A stretch of DNA of 53,640 bases from Acidimicrobiaceae bacterium. GTDB lineage: Bacteria > Actinomycetota > Acidimicrobiia > Acidimicrobiales > Bog-793. A model generated the notes under the pieces. It saw nothing but the letters and a program-made list of their open reading frames with translations, ran no database searches and was not told where the DNA came from. The DNA lies in NCBI GenBank assembly GCA_027306925.1, contig DAHUXW010000058.1:1-53640 (forward strand), written 5' to 3'. Position 1 is the first letter of the stretch; every line of letters starts with the position of its first letter. Of this stretch, positions 8,240-17,289 are shown piece after piece. The position numbers were made by a program, and so were the translations under genes.

Positions 8240-9983
8240 GTACCCCCCTTGGCTGCGACCGGCCCTCGCGGCGAGCGCGGCGCGAAGTCTGCCAGGACGA
8301 CAGCGAGGCTGCAGCGCCCGCGCCGCCGAGGTAGACGACGCCGCCGGTGGCGACCGTCGCGAGCAGCTTCGCCCATCCCGCGATCCCTGTCCCGGCGCCG
8401 AGGAGCGCGGAGACGACGGCGACGGCGACTGCCATCGCGAGGCTCAGCACGAGCGAGCGGGCGGACGAGACGAGCAGTGCCCGGCCGCCGACGCGGCCGA
8501 GCCGCTCGCGCAGCACCGCGACCGTGACGAGCGCGGCGACCGTGTACGCGATCGAGTACGAGAGCGCGAGGCCCCGGACGCCGAGCGGGTGGTAGAGCAG
8601 GACGGCGACGAGGATGTTCAGCCCGTTCTCGAGCACGTAGCAGACGAACGCGGTGCGAGTGTCCTGCATCGCCTGGAACGCGCGCGTCGCGAGGAGAAAT
8701 ACGCAGAACCCGGGCAGGCCGAGCGAGAACAGCGCGAGCACCTGCGCGGTGAGCTCGGTCGCCCGATGACTCTCCGCGCCGTGCTGGATCAGCAGCACCA
8801 TGGCCGGTCGGGCGAGCACGAGGTAGCCGACGGTCGCGGGAAGGATGAGCGCGAGCGTCTGGCGGGTCGCGGTCGCGAACCGGTCGCCCATGGTCCGCGG
8901 CGCGCCGGCCGCCCACGCGCGCGCCATGTCGGGGCTCGCGACGTTGATCGCGGACACCGCGACGACCGCGAAGGGAAAGACGAAGAACTGGTAGGCGTAG
9001 GTGTACGCGCTCACCGCCCCGCCGCCGAGGTGGTACTGGAGCGCGAGGAGCACGAACACCGCGACCTGGTTCGCGACGACGAAGCCGAACGTCCAACCCG
9101 ACAGCGACACGATCGTGCGCACCGCCGGGTCCCTCGGCCTCCAGACGAGCCGGAGCCGGGCGCCGCTGCGAAGCAGCGGGGGGAGCAGGGCGAGCGCCTG
9201 GACGACGACCCCGAGCGTCGTGCCGAGACCTAGCAGCGTCACCAGGCCCTGGTCGTGGCGGAGCGCCGAGACCGGGACCGTTCCGCCGACCGCGAGGTGG
9301 TGCGCGACGACCGCGAACGCGGCGAACACCGCGATGCTCACGAGGTTGTTGAGGACCGGCACGAGGCCGACGACCGCGAACCGGTCGCGGGTCGCGAGCA
9401 CGGCCGAGACGAGGCTCACGACGCCGTAGAAGAAGACCTGCGGGGCGAACCAGCGCAGAAGCTCGACGGCGACGTCGTGCGCAGCGGGCGTCGCGGCCGC
9501 GGCGCCCGACGTGTACGCGTCGACGACGAGCGGCGCGAAGACCGCGAGAAGTACCGTCGCCGCGGCGAGGACCGCGAGCGCCAGCGTGACGACCGCGGAG
9601 ATCGACTCGTCCGCCTCGCGTGGCGACCGTGTCGCGAGCCGCTCGACGAAGACCGGGACGAACGTGGCCGCGAGGATCCCGCCGAGCACGAGGTCGTGGA
9701 TCATGTTCGGCGTGTTGTTCGCGAGGTTGAACGCGTTCGCGAGCCCGGCCCCGCCGAGCGCCGCGGCGAGCACGACGAGCCGCACGAGCCCGCTCAACCG
9801 TGAGAGCAGCGTCCCGGCCGCGGTCCCGATCGAGGCGCGGTCGAGCTGCGCGCGCCTGCTGCGCGGCGGCGGTGTCCGCGCGCCCGAGCGGGGCGCGGTC
9901 GGGCCCGGAAGGTGCGCGCCGCCGCGGACGAAGCCCGGGCCGCGCGCCGACGGCGTCGGGAACGAGCGCGGGGGCTCGCTCAC
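8214..9983 (-). CDS. murJ: Lipid II flippase MurJ
   Basis: A protein of 589 residues with about 14 hydrophobic helices and the MurJ/MviN N-terminal signature (GTLLSRLSGLVRLVVLAAALG). It moves lipid II across the cytoplasmic membrane for peptidoglycan synthesis. The N-terminal 50 residues are Pro/Arg-rich and probably disordered, and the C-terminus ends in a basic tail. It lacks the long cytoplasmic pseudokinase part of mycobacterial MurJ. GTG 9983 overlaps the stop of the DUF6049 gene (GTGA). The nearby cwlM homologue supports a shared wall-control role. Confidence 0.92.
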   Translation of the reverse strand: MSEPPRSFPTPSARGPGFVRGGAHLPGPTAPRSGARTPPPRSRRAQLDRASIGTAAGTLLSRLSGLVRLVVLAAALGGAGLANAFNLANNTPNMIHDLVLGGILAATFVPVFVERLATRSPREADESISAVVTLALAVLAAATVLLAVFAPLVVDAYTSGAAAATPAAHDVAVELLRWFAPQVFFYGVVSLVSAVLATRDRFAVVGLVPVLNNLVSIAVFAAFAVVAHHLAVGGTVPVSALRHDQGLVTLLGLGTTLGVVVQALALLPPLLRSGARLRLVWRPRDPAVRTIVSLSGWTFGFVVANQVAVFVLLALQYHLGGGAVSAYTYAYQFFVFPFAVVAVSAINVASPDMARAWAAGAPRTMGDRFATATRQTLALILPATVGYLVLARPAMVLLIQHGAESHRATELTAQVLALFSLGLPGFCVFLLATRAFQAMQDTRTAFVCYVLENGLNILVAVLLYHPLGVRGLALSYSIAYTVAALVTVAVLRERLGRVGGRALLVSSARSLVLSLAMAVAVAVVSALLGAGTGIAGWAKLLATVATGGVVYLGGAGAAASLSSWQTSRRARREGRSQPRGVHARHPRRH

Positions 9984-12151
9984 GGCGCCGCGCCGGCGTC
10001 GGACCAGGCGGCGGCCCTCACCGCCGCGGCGCGCCGCCGGTGCCGGAGCACCGACCGCAGCCACCACGCGAGCAGGACGAGGAGCGCGCCGACGCTGAGC
10101 GTGACCGCGACGCCGGAGACCGCGGTCGACCGGATCGTGAACGAGCCCGCGAGGAGCACGGCGCCCCCGACCGGCGAGCGCACGACGACGTCGAGTCGCG
10201 AGGCGCCCGACGTCCGCGTGCTCACGTGGTACTCGCGCGCGGTGGTCTTCGTCTTGAAGACCACCGGCGTCGGCCCCGCTCCACCGCCGGGAAACGAAAG
10301 CGCGCTGTCGCGCACCTCGATGCTCGCGTGGACCGGGTACGGCGACGACGAGACGATCGTGATCGGGATCTGGCCCGTGCGGGACGTGAGGGTGACCGTC
10401 CGGCCACCGGAGATCGCGAGCGAGTGGTCGAACAGGCCGTACGAGGCGCGAGGCGCGCCCGCGTACCGCCGCCGCGTCGCGCGCGACATCGAGGAGGTCT
10501 CGCTCAGGAGGATCGAGTCGCCGAGGTGGGCGAGCACCGTCCGGTCGTCCGGCAGCACGGACGCGACCACGCCGAGCGCCCGGCGCGCGTCGACGACCGA
10601 CCTGCCGGTGATCGGGTGCGACGTGTGCACGGCGGCGGCGGCGAGCTGCTCGACGCGCGGCGAGCCGTTCCCTCCGACCGGGAGCTCCGCGAACGTGCCG
10701 CTGAGCGTGCGTGCGGCGAGGACGGGGCTCGTCGCGAGGCCCGAGAGGACCGTCGTGAGGAAGGACGGGTCCGGGTGCCAGGCCGCCGGTGCGACGACGA
10801 CACCGCGTGCCGCCCGGTCCGAGGGCGCGTCGAAGTAGATCTCCGCGAGGTCGGCGAGCAGCTGGTGGGCCCGGAGCACCGAGTCGGCGCCTGCGCCGGA
10901 GAAGTGCGCCGCGAGCCCGGGGTCCGCGACGAGCGCCGTCGCCGCGGGTGTGGCAGTCGCGCCCGACCCGGTCGCCTGCTCCTTCGCCGCGCCGGGGCGC
11001 ACGAGCCCGACCGGCGAGGTGAGCGCGACCGTCGGCGCGGGCGTCCCGGCGGTCACCGTGACCGAGTCGGTCGGCAGCACGAGGTCGTGCACGCCGAGCC
11101 GCTCGAGGAGCGCGAGCGAGCCCTGCCCGATCGGCGCGTACGACACGTACGGCGCGGGTGCCGCAGCGAGGCCGAGGCCGTTGTCGAGCGCCTGGGCACC
11201 GCGCGCGAGCTGGCGCGCGAGCTCGCCGCCGAGGCGCGCCGCGGACAGCGCAGCGACGTCGACCGGCGTGAACGTCGTGCCGAGCACCTCCCGGAGCGGT
11301 GCCGGCCCTCCTCCGCCGTGCGCGCCGAACAGCGAGACGAGCGTCGCGAGCACGGTCTTCGCCTGCTTCGACCGGTCCCGCTCCAGCGCGACGACGAGCT
11401 GGGGGTAGAGGTCGAGCGTGAGCGCGACGTCCGGTGCCGCCTGGACGGTTCCGAGAAGCTGCTCGACGGTCGCGAGCCGTGCCGGCGTGAGCAGCGAGGA
11501 GCCGTCGGAACGAAGCGCGACCTCGCTGCCTGCCGGCAGGACGAGCGCGACGCGCAGTGGCAGCGCGCCCGCGATTCCCGCCGTGTAGACGACGTGGGTA
11601 GTGAACGACGCGAGGATCGCCTCGCTCGTCGAGTCGACGAGCACGGCGCGCAGCGGGTACACGCCGTCGCACTGGTCGCCGCAGTCGAGCGCGAGCGCCG
11701 GCGACGAGATCCGGCGCGACTGTGAGGTCGCGGCAGTGGAGACCGAAAAGTGGATCGTGACCGCACCGTCGGCTCCCGAGCGGCGCACGAGCGACCGGAG
11801 CGGGATCGTCGCAGGAGCGTCGATCGGCAGCTCGCTCGGCGCCTCGGTGCCCGAGATGGACTGCTCGAACGCGGACCGGCTCGTGAGACGGCTGTAGAGG
11901 ACGAACCTCAGACCGAGCCGGGACACGGGTAGCGAGCTGCGGATCTGGACCTGCAGGTCGAAGCCGGAGGGCCCGCGCACCCACGACGTCTGGCCGGCGA
12001 GCGTCAGCGACGGCCCGGGCGCGCCCGCCGCCGCGGCGTGTGACGCCCCCGCGAGCAGCGCTCCGGTCGACGCGCTCGCGCCGACGAGGAGCGCGGCCGC
12101 GGCGAGCAGGCCCCGCCGGAGCGCCGAGCGGGCGCGCGTGTGAGACGGCAC
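9980..12151 (-). CDS. DUF6049 secreted, membrane-anchored protein (Rv3909-like)
   Basis: 723 residues. An N-terminal signal peptide with a hydrophobic Ala/Leu core (about 14-42) precedes a large Ser/Thr/Ala-rich extracellular part. Near the C-terminus there is one transmembrane helix (about 670-695) followed by an Arg-rich cytoplasmic end. Length, topology and position directly before murJ match the DUF6049 family represented by M. tuberculosis Rv3909, whose function is unknown. The overlap with murJ suggests a link to wall assembly. The call rests on synteny and topology rather than on catalytic motifs. Confidence 0.75.
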   Translation of the reverse strand: MPSHTRARSALRRGLLAAAALLVGASASTGALLAGASHAAAAGAPGPSLTLAGQTSWVRGPSGFDLQVQIRSSLPVSRLGLRFVLYSRLTSRSAFEQSISGTEAPSELPIDAPATIPLRSLVRRSGADGAVTIHFSVSTAATSQSRRISSPALALDCGDQCDGVYPLRAVLVDSTSEAILASFTTHVVYTAGIAGALPLRVALVLPAGSEVALRSDGSSLLTPARLATVEQLLGTVQAAPDVALTLDLYPQLVVALERDRSKQAKTVLATLVSLFGAHGGGGPAPLREVLGTTFTPVDVAALSAARLGGELARQLARGAQALDNGLGLAAAPAPYVSYAPIGQGSLALLERLGVHDLVLPTDSVTVTAGTPAPTVALTSPVGLVRPGAAKEQATGSGATATPAATALVADPGLAAHFSGAGADSVLRAHQLLADLAEIYFDAPSDRAARGVVVAPAAWHPDPSFLTTVLSGLATSPVLAARTLSGTFAELPVGGNGSPRVEQLAAAAVHTSHPITGRSVVDARRALGVVASVLPDDRTVLAHLGDSILLSETSSMSRATRRRYAGAPRASYGLFDHSLAISGGRTVTLTSRTGQIPITIVSSSPYPVHASIEVRDSALSFPGGGAGPTPVVFKTKTTAREYHVSTRTSGASRLDVVVRSPVGGAVLLAGSFTIRSTAVSGVAVTLSVGALLVLLAWWLRSVLRHRRRAAAVRAAAWSDAGAAP

Positions 12152-12225
12152 GGCGGTCTCGTCCTCCGATCGGTCCGCGAGTAAGTGCGGAGCCTACCGG
12201 TGACGGTGACGGGCCTGCGTGCCGC

Positions 12226-12231
12226 TAGGTT
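12226..12231 (+). promoter_or_regulatory. Leaderless -10 box (TAGGTT)
   Basis: TAGGTT ends 7 nt before GTG 12239 of the deacetylase gene; no ribosome-binding site is present between them. Confidence 0.45.
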
Positions 12232-12238
12232 CGTAGTC

Positions 12239-13285
12239 GTGAGCGTCCTTCTCGGCTCGCACGAGGCCTTCGTCGAGCACGACCCCGGCACCGAGCACCC
12301 GGAGTCGCCGGCGCGGCTCCTCGCCGTCTTCCGGGGCATCGAGGACGCGGACGTCGCGGACGCGGTCGTGCAGTTCGCGCCGCGGCGGGCGACGCGCGAG
12401 GAGCTCGGGCGGGTGCACGACATCGGCTACGTCTCGCGCCTCGAGGAGACGTGTCTCGTCGGGGGCGGCACGCTCGATCCCGACACCGCGGTCTCGCCGA
12501 CGTCGTACGAGGCCGCGATCCGGAGCGCGGGCGCGGGTCTCGACGCGGCCGAGCGTCTCGACCGCGGCGAGGCGGACGCGGCGTTCCTCGCGCTGCGTCC
12601 CCCCGGGCACCACGCCACCGAGGGCGGTGCGATGGGGTTCTGCCTGCTGAACAACATCGCGGTGACCGCGGCGGGACTCGTCGCGCGGGGCGAGCGCGTG
12701 CTCGTCGTCGACTGGGACGCGCATCACGGCAACGGCACGCAGGCCGCGTTCTACGAGACGCCCGAGGTGTTGTTCGTCTCGCTGCACCAGTACCCCTTCC
12801 ACCCGGGCACGGGCTCGCTCGACGAGATCGGCGACGGCGCGGGCGAGGGCGCCACGGTGAACGTGCCGTTCCCCGCGGGCACCGCGGGTGACGCGTACCG
12901 GCTGGCGGTCGAGGAGCTCGTGGTTCCGGTCGCGGAGGAGTTCTCGCCGACGTGGCTGCTCGTCTCGGCGGGATTCGACGCGCACCGCGCCGACCCGCTC
13001 ACCGACCTCGGGCTCAGCGCGACGGACTTCGCCGACCTGACCGATCGTGTCGCGCGCCTCGTGCTCCCGGGCCGGCGGATCTTCTTCCTCGAGGGCGGCT
13101 ACGACCTCGACGCGCTCGCCGCGTCGGCCGGGGCGACGGTCGCCGCGCTCGCGGGCACCTCGTACCGTCCGGAGCCGGTGACGACCGTCGGCCGGCTCGG
13201 CACTCTCGGCTCGGTCCGCTCGGGCGGTCCCGCCGCCGTCGTCGACGCGGCGAGATCGCTGCACGAGCGCTACCAGCGCGCCTGA
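12239..13285 (+). CDS. HDAC-like / AcuC family deacetylase
   Basis: 348 residues of the zinc-dependent arginase/deacetylase fold. The active-site signatures are complete: RPPGHHA (the catalytic His pair), DWDAHHGNGTQ and AGFDAH (zinc ligands), and the catalytic Tyr in EGGYDLDAL. Bacterial members remove acetyl groups from lysines, acetylpolyamines or small amides; the substrate cannot be read from sequence. GTG 12239 is chosen because the homologous region begins there and a TAGGTT box lies 7 nt upstream. The gene is divergent from the DUF6049 gene, and pcnA follows after 63 bp. Confidence 0.9.
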   Translation: MSVLLGSHEAFVEHDPGTEHPESPARLLAVFRGIEDADVADAVVQFAPRRATREELGRVHDIGYVSRLEETCLVGGGTLDPDTAVSPTSYEAAIRSAGAGLDAAERLDRGEADAAFLALRPPGHHATEGGAMGFCLLNNIAVTAAGLVARGERVLVVDWDAHHGNGTQAAFYETPEVLFVSLHQYPFHPGTGSLDEIGDGAGEGATVNVPFPAGTAGDAYRLAVEELVVPVAEEFSPTWLLVSAGFDAHRADPLTDLGLSATDFADLTDRVARLVLPGRRIFFLEGGYDLDALAASAGATVAALAGTSYRPEPVTTVGRLGTLGSVRSGGPAAVVDAARSLHERYQRA

Positions 13286-13335
13286 GCTCGTCGCCGCCCC
13301 CGTTCGGGACGGGCGCGGCACCGCGGCCGCCCCAC

Positions 13336-13341
13336 TAGCTT
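13336..13341 (+). promoter_or_regulatory. Leaderless -10 box (TAGCTT)
   Basis: TAGCTT ends 7 nt before GTG 13349 of pcnA, the same spacing as at the upstream deacetylase gene. Confidence 0.45.
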
Positions 13342-13348
13342 CGCCTCC

Positions 13349-14746
13349 GTGATACCCGAGCGATTCCGGCCCGTCGTCGAGGAGACCGCGGTCCTCGCGC
13401 AGCGGTTCGCGGCCGCGGGCCGCCGGCTCTACCTCGTCGGGGGCACGGTGCGGGACGGCTTCGTGGGGCGCCCCGGCGGTGGCGCGGCGTTCGACGAGTC
13501 GACCGACATCGACTGCACGACCGAGGCGCGACCCGGCGAGATCGAGACCATCGTGCGCGGCTGGGCGGACGCGGTCTGGCTCCAGGGCAAGGCGTTCGGG
13601 ACGATCGGGTGCAGCTACCGCGGCCGCAGGTTCGAGATCACGACGCACCGGGCCGAGGCGTACACGCGCGACTCGCGCAAGCCCGCGGTCGAGTTCGGCG
13701 ACGACATCGCGCAGGACCTCGCCCGGCGCGACTTCACGGTGAACGCGATGGCGCTGTCACTGCCCGAGGTCGAGCTCGTGGACCCCCATGGCGGGCTGGC
13801 CGATCTCGCGGCGAAGGTGCTTCGCACGCCGCTCGACCCGGAGGAGTCCTTCGGCGACGACCCGCTGCGCATGCTGCGCGCCGCGAGGTTCGTCGCGGGC
13901 TACGCGCTCGAGCCTGCGGCCGACCTCGTCGCCGCGATCGAGCGGCTCGCGCCGCGCCTCGAGATCGTCTCGGCCGAGAGGATCCGCGACGAGCTGGACA
14001 AGCTGCTCTGCCTCCCCGACCCGCAGGCCGGCCTCTGGCTCGTCGTCCGCACCGGTCTCGCCGCGCAGTTCCTCCCCGAGCTGAACGCGCTCGAGCTCGA
14101 GCAGGACCCGATCCACCGCCACAAGGACGTGCTCGCGCACACGATCGCGGTCGTGGCCAAGACGCGGCCGGACCTCACGCTCCGGCTCGCGGCGTTGCTC
14201 CACGACATCGGGAAGCCCCGCACCCGGGCCTTCGGCCCCGCGGGCGTGAGCTTCCACCACCACGACGTCGTCGGCGCGCGTATGGCCCGGTCGCGCATGG
14301 AGCAGCTGCGGTACCCGAGCGCCGAGATCGCCGCGGTCACCCGGCTCGTGGAGCTGCACCTGCGCTTCCACACCTACCAGCTCGGCTGGACCGACTCCGC
14401 GCTCCGGCGGTACGCGCGAGACGCCGGCCCGCTCCTCGGCCGGCTGAACGAGCTCACACGAGCGGACTGCACGACACGCAACCGGCAGAAGGCCGTCGCG
14501 CTCGAGCGGAGGATGGACGAGCTGGAGGAGCGGCTCGCAGCGCTCCGCGAGCGCGAGGCGCTCGACGCGATCCGGCCGGAGCTCGACGGGAGCGAGGTCA
14601 TGGCGCAGCTCGGCATCGGGCCCGGACGGGACGTCGGGCGCGTGCTCGCGCACCTGCTCGAGATCCGCCTCGACGAAGGGATCCTCGGCGAGGCGGAGAT
14701 CCGCCGCCGGCTCGACCGGTGGTGGAGCGAGCAGCACCCGGCCTGA
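13349..14746 (+). CDS. pcnA: CCA tRNA nucleotidyltransferase / polyA polymerase family, HD domain
   Basis: 465 residues. The nucleotidyltransferase head carries LVGGTVRDG (about 29-37), the acidic STDIDCT and RRDFTVNAMA. An RNA-binding domain follows, then an HD phosphohydrolase domain with HDIGKPRT and a downstream HHHD. The family adds or repairs the 3' CCA of tRNA. Annotation as CCA-adding enzyme rather than polyA polymerase is preferred because actinobacteria usually carry one such gene for CCA repair. Its place after murJ/DUF6049 matches M. tuberculosis pcnA. It converges on ino1. Confidence 0.93.
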   Translation: MIPERFRPVVEETAVLAQRFAAAGRRLYLVGGTVRDGFVGRPGGGAAFDESTDIDCTTEARPGEIETIVRGWADAVWLQGKAFGTIGCSYRGRRFEITTHRAEAYTRDSRKPAVEFGDDIAQDLARRDFTVNAMALSLPEVELVDPHGGLADLAAKVLRTPLDPEESFGDDPLRMLRAARFVAGYALEPAADLVAAIERLAPRLEIVSAERIRDELDKLLCLPDPQAGLWLVVRTGLAAQFLPELNALELEQDPIHRHKDVLAHTIAVVAKTRPDLTLRLAALLHDIGKPRTRAFGPAGVSFHHHDVVGARMARSRMEQLRYPSAEIAAVTRLVELHLRFHTYQLGWTDSALRRYARDAGPLLGRLNELTRADCTTRNRQKAVALERRMDELEERLAALREREALDAIRPELDGSEVMAQLGIGPGRDVGRVLAHLLEIRLDEGILGEAEIRRRLDRWWSEQHPA

Positions 14747-14771
14747 GCGGGCTCGCCCACTTCGGGCTCAG
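14743..14771. terminator. Inverted repeat between pcnA and ino1
   Basis: CTGAGC (14743-14748) pairs with GCTCAG (14766-14771) across the two stop codons, with an internal GGGCTCGCCC stem. It could end both convergent transcripts. There is no T tract. Confidence 0.35.
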
Positions 14772-15850
14772 CTGCCCGCCGAGAACTCCTCGATCATGCG
14801 GTGGGCGTCCTCGTCGCGGTACTGGACCGGCGGGGACTTCATGAAGTAGGCGGAGGGGCCGAGGAGCGGCCCGCCGATGCCCCGGTCGAGGCCGAGCCGG
14901 GCGCAGCGGACCGCGTCGATGATCACACCCGCGGAGTTCGGCGAGTCCCAGACCTCGAGCTTGAGCTCGACGTTGAGCGGGACGTCGCCGAAGTTGCGGC
15001 CCTCGAGCCGGATGTAGGCCCACTTGCGGTCCTCGAGCCAGGCGACGTGGTCGGACGGCCCGATGTGCACCGACTCGGCCGCGATGCCCCGGTCGATCTG
15101 GCTCGTCACGGCCCGGGTCTTCGAGATCTTCTTCGACTCGAGCCGGTCGCGCTCGAGCATGTTCTTGAAGTCCATGTTGCCGCCGACGTTCAGCTGGTAC
15201 GTCCGGTCGAGCACCGTCCCGCGGTCTTCGAACAGCCGGGCGAGCACCCGGTGCACGATCGTGGCGCCGACCTGGCTCTTGATGTCGTCGCCGATGATCG
15301 GCACGCCCGCGTCCTCGAAGCGCTTCGCCCAGACCGGGTCGCTCGCGATGAACACCGGGATCGCGTTCACGAACGCGACCCCCGCCTCGATCGCGGCCGT
15401 GGCGTACTGCTTCTGCGCGTGCTCCGAGCCCACCGGGAGGTAGGAGACGAGGACCTCCGCGCCGGTCGCGCGCAGCACCTCGGCGACGTCGACCGGCGGC
15501 GCCGGCGACTCCTCGACGACCTCGCGGTAGTACTTTCCGAGGCCGTCGAGCGTCGGGCCGCGCTCGACCGTCACGCCGAGGTCGGGGACGTCCGCGAACC
15601 GGATCGTGTTGTTCTGGCCGGCGAAGATCGCCTTGCCGAGGTCGAGGCCGACCTTGTCCGCGTCGACGTCGAACGCGGCGACGAAGTCGATGTCGCCCAC
15701 GTGGTATCCGCCGAGCACGACGTGCATGAGACCCGGGACGGTCTCGGTCGGGTCGGCGTTGCGGTAGTACCCGATGCCCTGGACGAGCGCGCTCGCGCAG
15801 TTGCCGACACCGGCGATCGCGACCTTGATCCTGTTTCCCCGAGCCGTCAT
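14768..15850 (-). CDS. ino1: Inositol-3-phosphate synthase
   Basis: 360 residues. It converts glucose 6-phosphate to inositol 3-phosphate with NAD, the first step toward phosphatidylinositol and mycothiol. The N-terminal dinucleotide motif is GVGNCAS, and the family segments [11 protein letters not shown] and SKKISKT (active-site Lys region) are intact. The ATG overlaps the stop of the PadR gene as ATGA, with AAGGA upstream, so the regulator and the enzyme form one operon. The same pair occurs in M. tuberculosis (Rv0046c, Rv0047c). Confidence 0.95.
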   Translation of the reverse strand: MTARGNRIKVAIAGVGNCASALVQGIGYYRNADPTETVPGLMHVVLGGYHVGDIDFVAAFDVDADKVGLDLGKAIFAGQNNTIRFADVPDLGVTVERGPTLDGLGKYYREVVEESPAPPVDVAEVLRATGAEVLVSYLPVGSEHAQKQYATAAIEAGVAFVNAIPVFIASDPVWAKRFEDAGVPIIGDDIKSQVGATIVHRVLARLFEDRGTVLDRTYQLNVGGNMDFKNMLERDRLESKKISKTRAVTSQIDRGIAAESVHIGPSDHVAWLEDRKWAYIRLEGRNFGDVPLNVELKLEVWDSPNSAGVIIDAVRCARLGLDRGIGGPLLGPSAYFMKSPPVQYRDEDAHRMIEEFSAGS

Positions 15851-16614
15851 GAAACGATCCTTCCGTCCGTGCTGTCCATCGATCTGTCCGCCGACTGCGC
15901 TCCCGGCGAGTACCGGGTGGTCGCCGCGGCCTCCGGCGTGCCCCGACCCTCGCCCGACTCCTCGAGCGCCTTGCGCTCCACGGCGAGCAGCCGCTCGACC
16001 CACATGAGGTCGTTCTCCACCGTCTCCCTCGCGTGCTCGGCGATCGCCGCCTCGTAGCTCCCCGCGGTCGCCGCGCGCGCCGCCGAGGAGCGTCGCGCGC
16101 TCTGGAGGCGGTCCGAGAGCTGGATGCGGCGTCGCTCGAGCAGCCGGATCCGGGCCGCGGGGCTGAGGTGCTGGGCGAACGCGAGCCGCAGCGAGAAGCT
16201 GCGCGCCTCCTCACCTCGCGACTCGGGTGCCTCGAGGAGCTGCTCGAACACGAGCTCGCCCGCGGCGGTGATCTCGTAGACCTTGCGCGAGCGGGTGCCC
16301 CTCCCGCCGAGCGCGGCCGCTGCCTTCGCGGTCGCCCGCCGCGCGACGAGCGCGGCGCGCTCGCCGGTGAGCGAGCCGGTCATCGGGGGCACGGCCGGCC
16401 CGATCCCGTCGGCCCGGCGCCCTCGCGGCGCAGTCCCGGTGTCGAGCGCGCGTACGGACCCGCCTGCTTCGAGGCGGGCGAGCGCCGGGTAGAGCGAGCC
16501 GAACGACAGGTTCGCCATGGGGCCGAAGTCGTCCCTCAGGCGCTTGCGAAGGTCGTAGCCGTGCATCGGGCGCTGCTTCAGCAGGCCGAGGATCGCGAGC
16601 TCGAGCACGGCCAC
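15847..16614 (-). CDS. PadR family transcriptional regulator
   Basis: 255 residues. The N-terminal winged helix shows the PadR hallmark ([19 protein letters not shown] and [17 protein letters not shown]). It is interrupted by a Gly/Arg/Ala-rich insert (about 60-100) before the strand containing [16 protein letters not shown], and a PadR C-terminal dimerisation helix follows. GTG 16614 is chosen because [10 protein letters not shown] is the usual family N-terminus. It precedes ino1 with an ATGA overlap, so it probably controls inositol supply and itself. The effector is unknown. Confidence 0.88.
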   Translation of the reverse strand: MAVLELAILGLLKQRPMHGYDLRKRLRDDFGPMANLSFGSLYPALARLEAGGSVRALDTGTAPRGRRADGIGPAVPPMTGSLTGERAALVARRATAKAAAALGGRGTRSRKVYEITAAGELVFEQLLEAPESRGEEARSFSLRLAFAQHLSPAARIRLLERRRIQLSDRLQSARRSSAARAATAGSYEAAIAEHARETVENDLMWVERLLAVERKALEESGEGRGTPEAAATTRYSPGAQSADRSMDSTDGRIVS

Positions 16615-16631
16615 ACTGTAGCACCGTGATG

Positions 16632-16644
16632 TATCGTCTCGATA
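16632..16644. promoter_or_regulatory. Candidate PadR operator
   Basis: TATCG-TCT-CGATA is a perfect inverted repeat about 18 bp upstream of the PadR start codon and overlapping AT-rich promoter-like DNA (GATACATCA on the minus strand). Position and symmetry suggest autoregulation of the padR-ino1 operon. Inferred. Confidence 0.45.
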
Positions 16645-16742
16645 TGTCGGCTGTGCGACGCGGACCGACGTCGCCGCCGCGCGGCCCACCGGGCCGCCAC
16701 CCGGGCGGGACCGGGTGGAGCCAGCCGTGACGAGGCGTCCGG

Positions 16743-16748
16743 TAGCCT
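16743..16748 (+). promoter_or_regulatory. Leaderless -10 box (TAGCCT)
   Basis: TAGCCT ends 6 nt before GTG 16755, without a ribosome site between. Confidence 0.45.
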
Positions 16749-16754
16749 TGCGCC

Positions 16755-17180
16755 GTGGCGATCGGCTCGCAGCCCTCCCCCGGGACGACCATTCCGACCG
16801 GCCTCGGCCAGGTCGAGTACCGGCTGCAGCGCGACTCCGCGGTGCGCGAGTACCAGCGCGGCCGGCTGTCGCGGCTCGACATCTGCGACGCCCAGCCGGA
16901 GCTGCTGCGCGTCGCCCAGCACCTCGGCCGCCCGACCGAGGTCGACTGCCCGATCTGCGAGGACACGAAGCTCGTCCACGTCTCGTTCGCCTTCGGCCCA
17001 CGCCTCCCGCCGAGCGGGCGCCCCCTCGCGTCGAACGCCGAGCTCCTCGCGATGGCGCGCAGCAAGGACGAGGTCGCGTTCTACGTCGTCGAGGTCTGCA
17101 CGGCGTGCCGGTGGAACCACCTCCTGCGGATGTTCAACTCGCAGGTCGCGCGCCGCCGGCCGCGCCCGGGGCGCGCGTAG
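16755..17180 (+). CDS. DUF5318 protein (Rv0049-like)
   Basis: 141 residues. Two CxxC pairs, CPIC (about 75-78) and CTAC (about 116-119), suggest a single zinc ribbon. The N-terminal VEYRLQRDSAVREYQRGRLSRLDICDAQPELLR and the central CEDTKLVHVSFAFGPRLP-like part match the DUF5318 family, typified by M. tuberculosis Rv0049. Its function is unknown. It sits between the padR-ino1 pair and panB/rpsF, the same region as in mycobacteria, but without ponA1. A GC-rich palindromic stretch after the stop probably terminates it. Confidence 0.82.
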   Translation: MAIGSQPSPGTTIPTGLGQVEYRLQRDSAVREYQRGRLSRLDICDAQPELLRVAQHLGRPTEVDCPICEDTKLVHVSFAFGPRLPPSGRPLASNAELLAMARSKDEVAFYVVEVCTACRWNHLLRMFNSQVARRRPRPGRA

Positions 17181-17230
17181 CCCGGGCCCCGGACCCCGGG
17201 CCCCGGGCCCCGTGGCCGCCGGCCGCCGTG
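17181..17230. repeat. GC-only low-complexity palindromic stretch
   Basis: Repeated CCCGGGCCCC units directly after the DUF5318 stop can fold in several registers. A terminator role is plausible; nothing else is visible. Confidence 0.4.
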
Positions 17231-17235
17231 GCCGG

Positions 17236-17241
17236 TAGTCT
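17236..17241 (+). promoter_or_regulatory. -10 box upstream of panB (TAGTCT)
   Basis: TAGTCT lies about 48 nt before the panB ATG, so this gene, unlike several neighbours, would have a leader carrying its AGGAGG ribosome site. Confidence 0.35.
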
Positions 17242-17289
17242 CCGATTGCCGCTGGCAGCCGCGTGGCGCTGGACGGTAGGAGGGGTGCC

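Noticed and set aside
8214-11984. A single 1256-codon minus-strand open frame across murJ and the DUF6049 gene
   Set aside because: Only the last 589 codons read as MurJ. The upstream part is an Arg-rich, wrong-frame reading of the DUF6049 gene, whose own frame has a signal peptide and ends in GTGA overlap with murJ.
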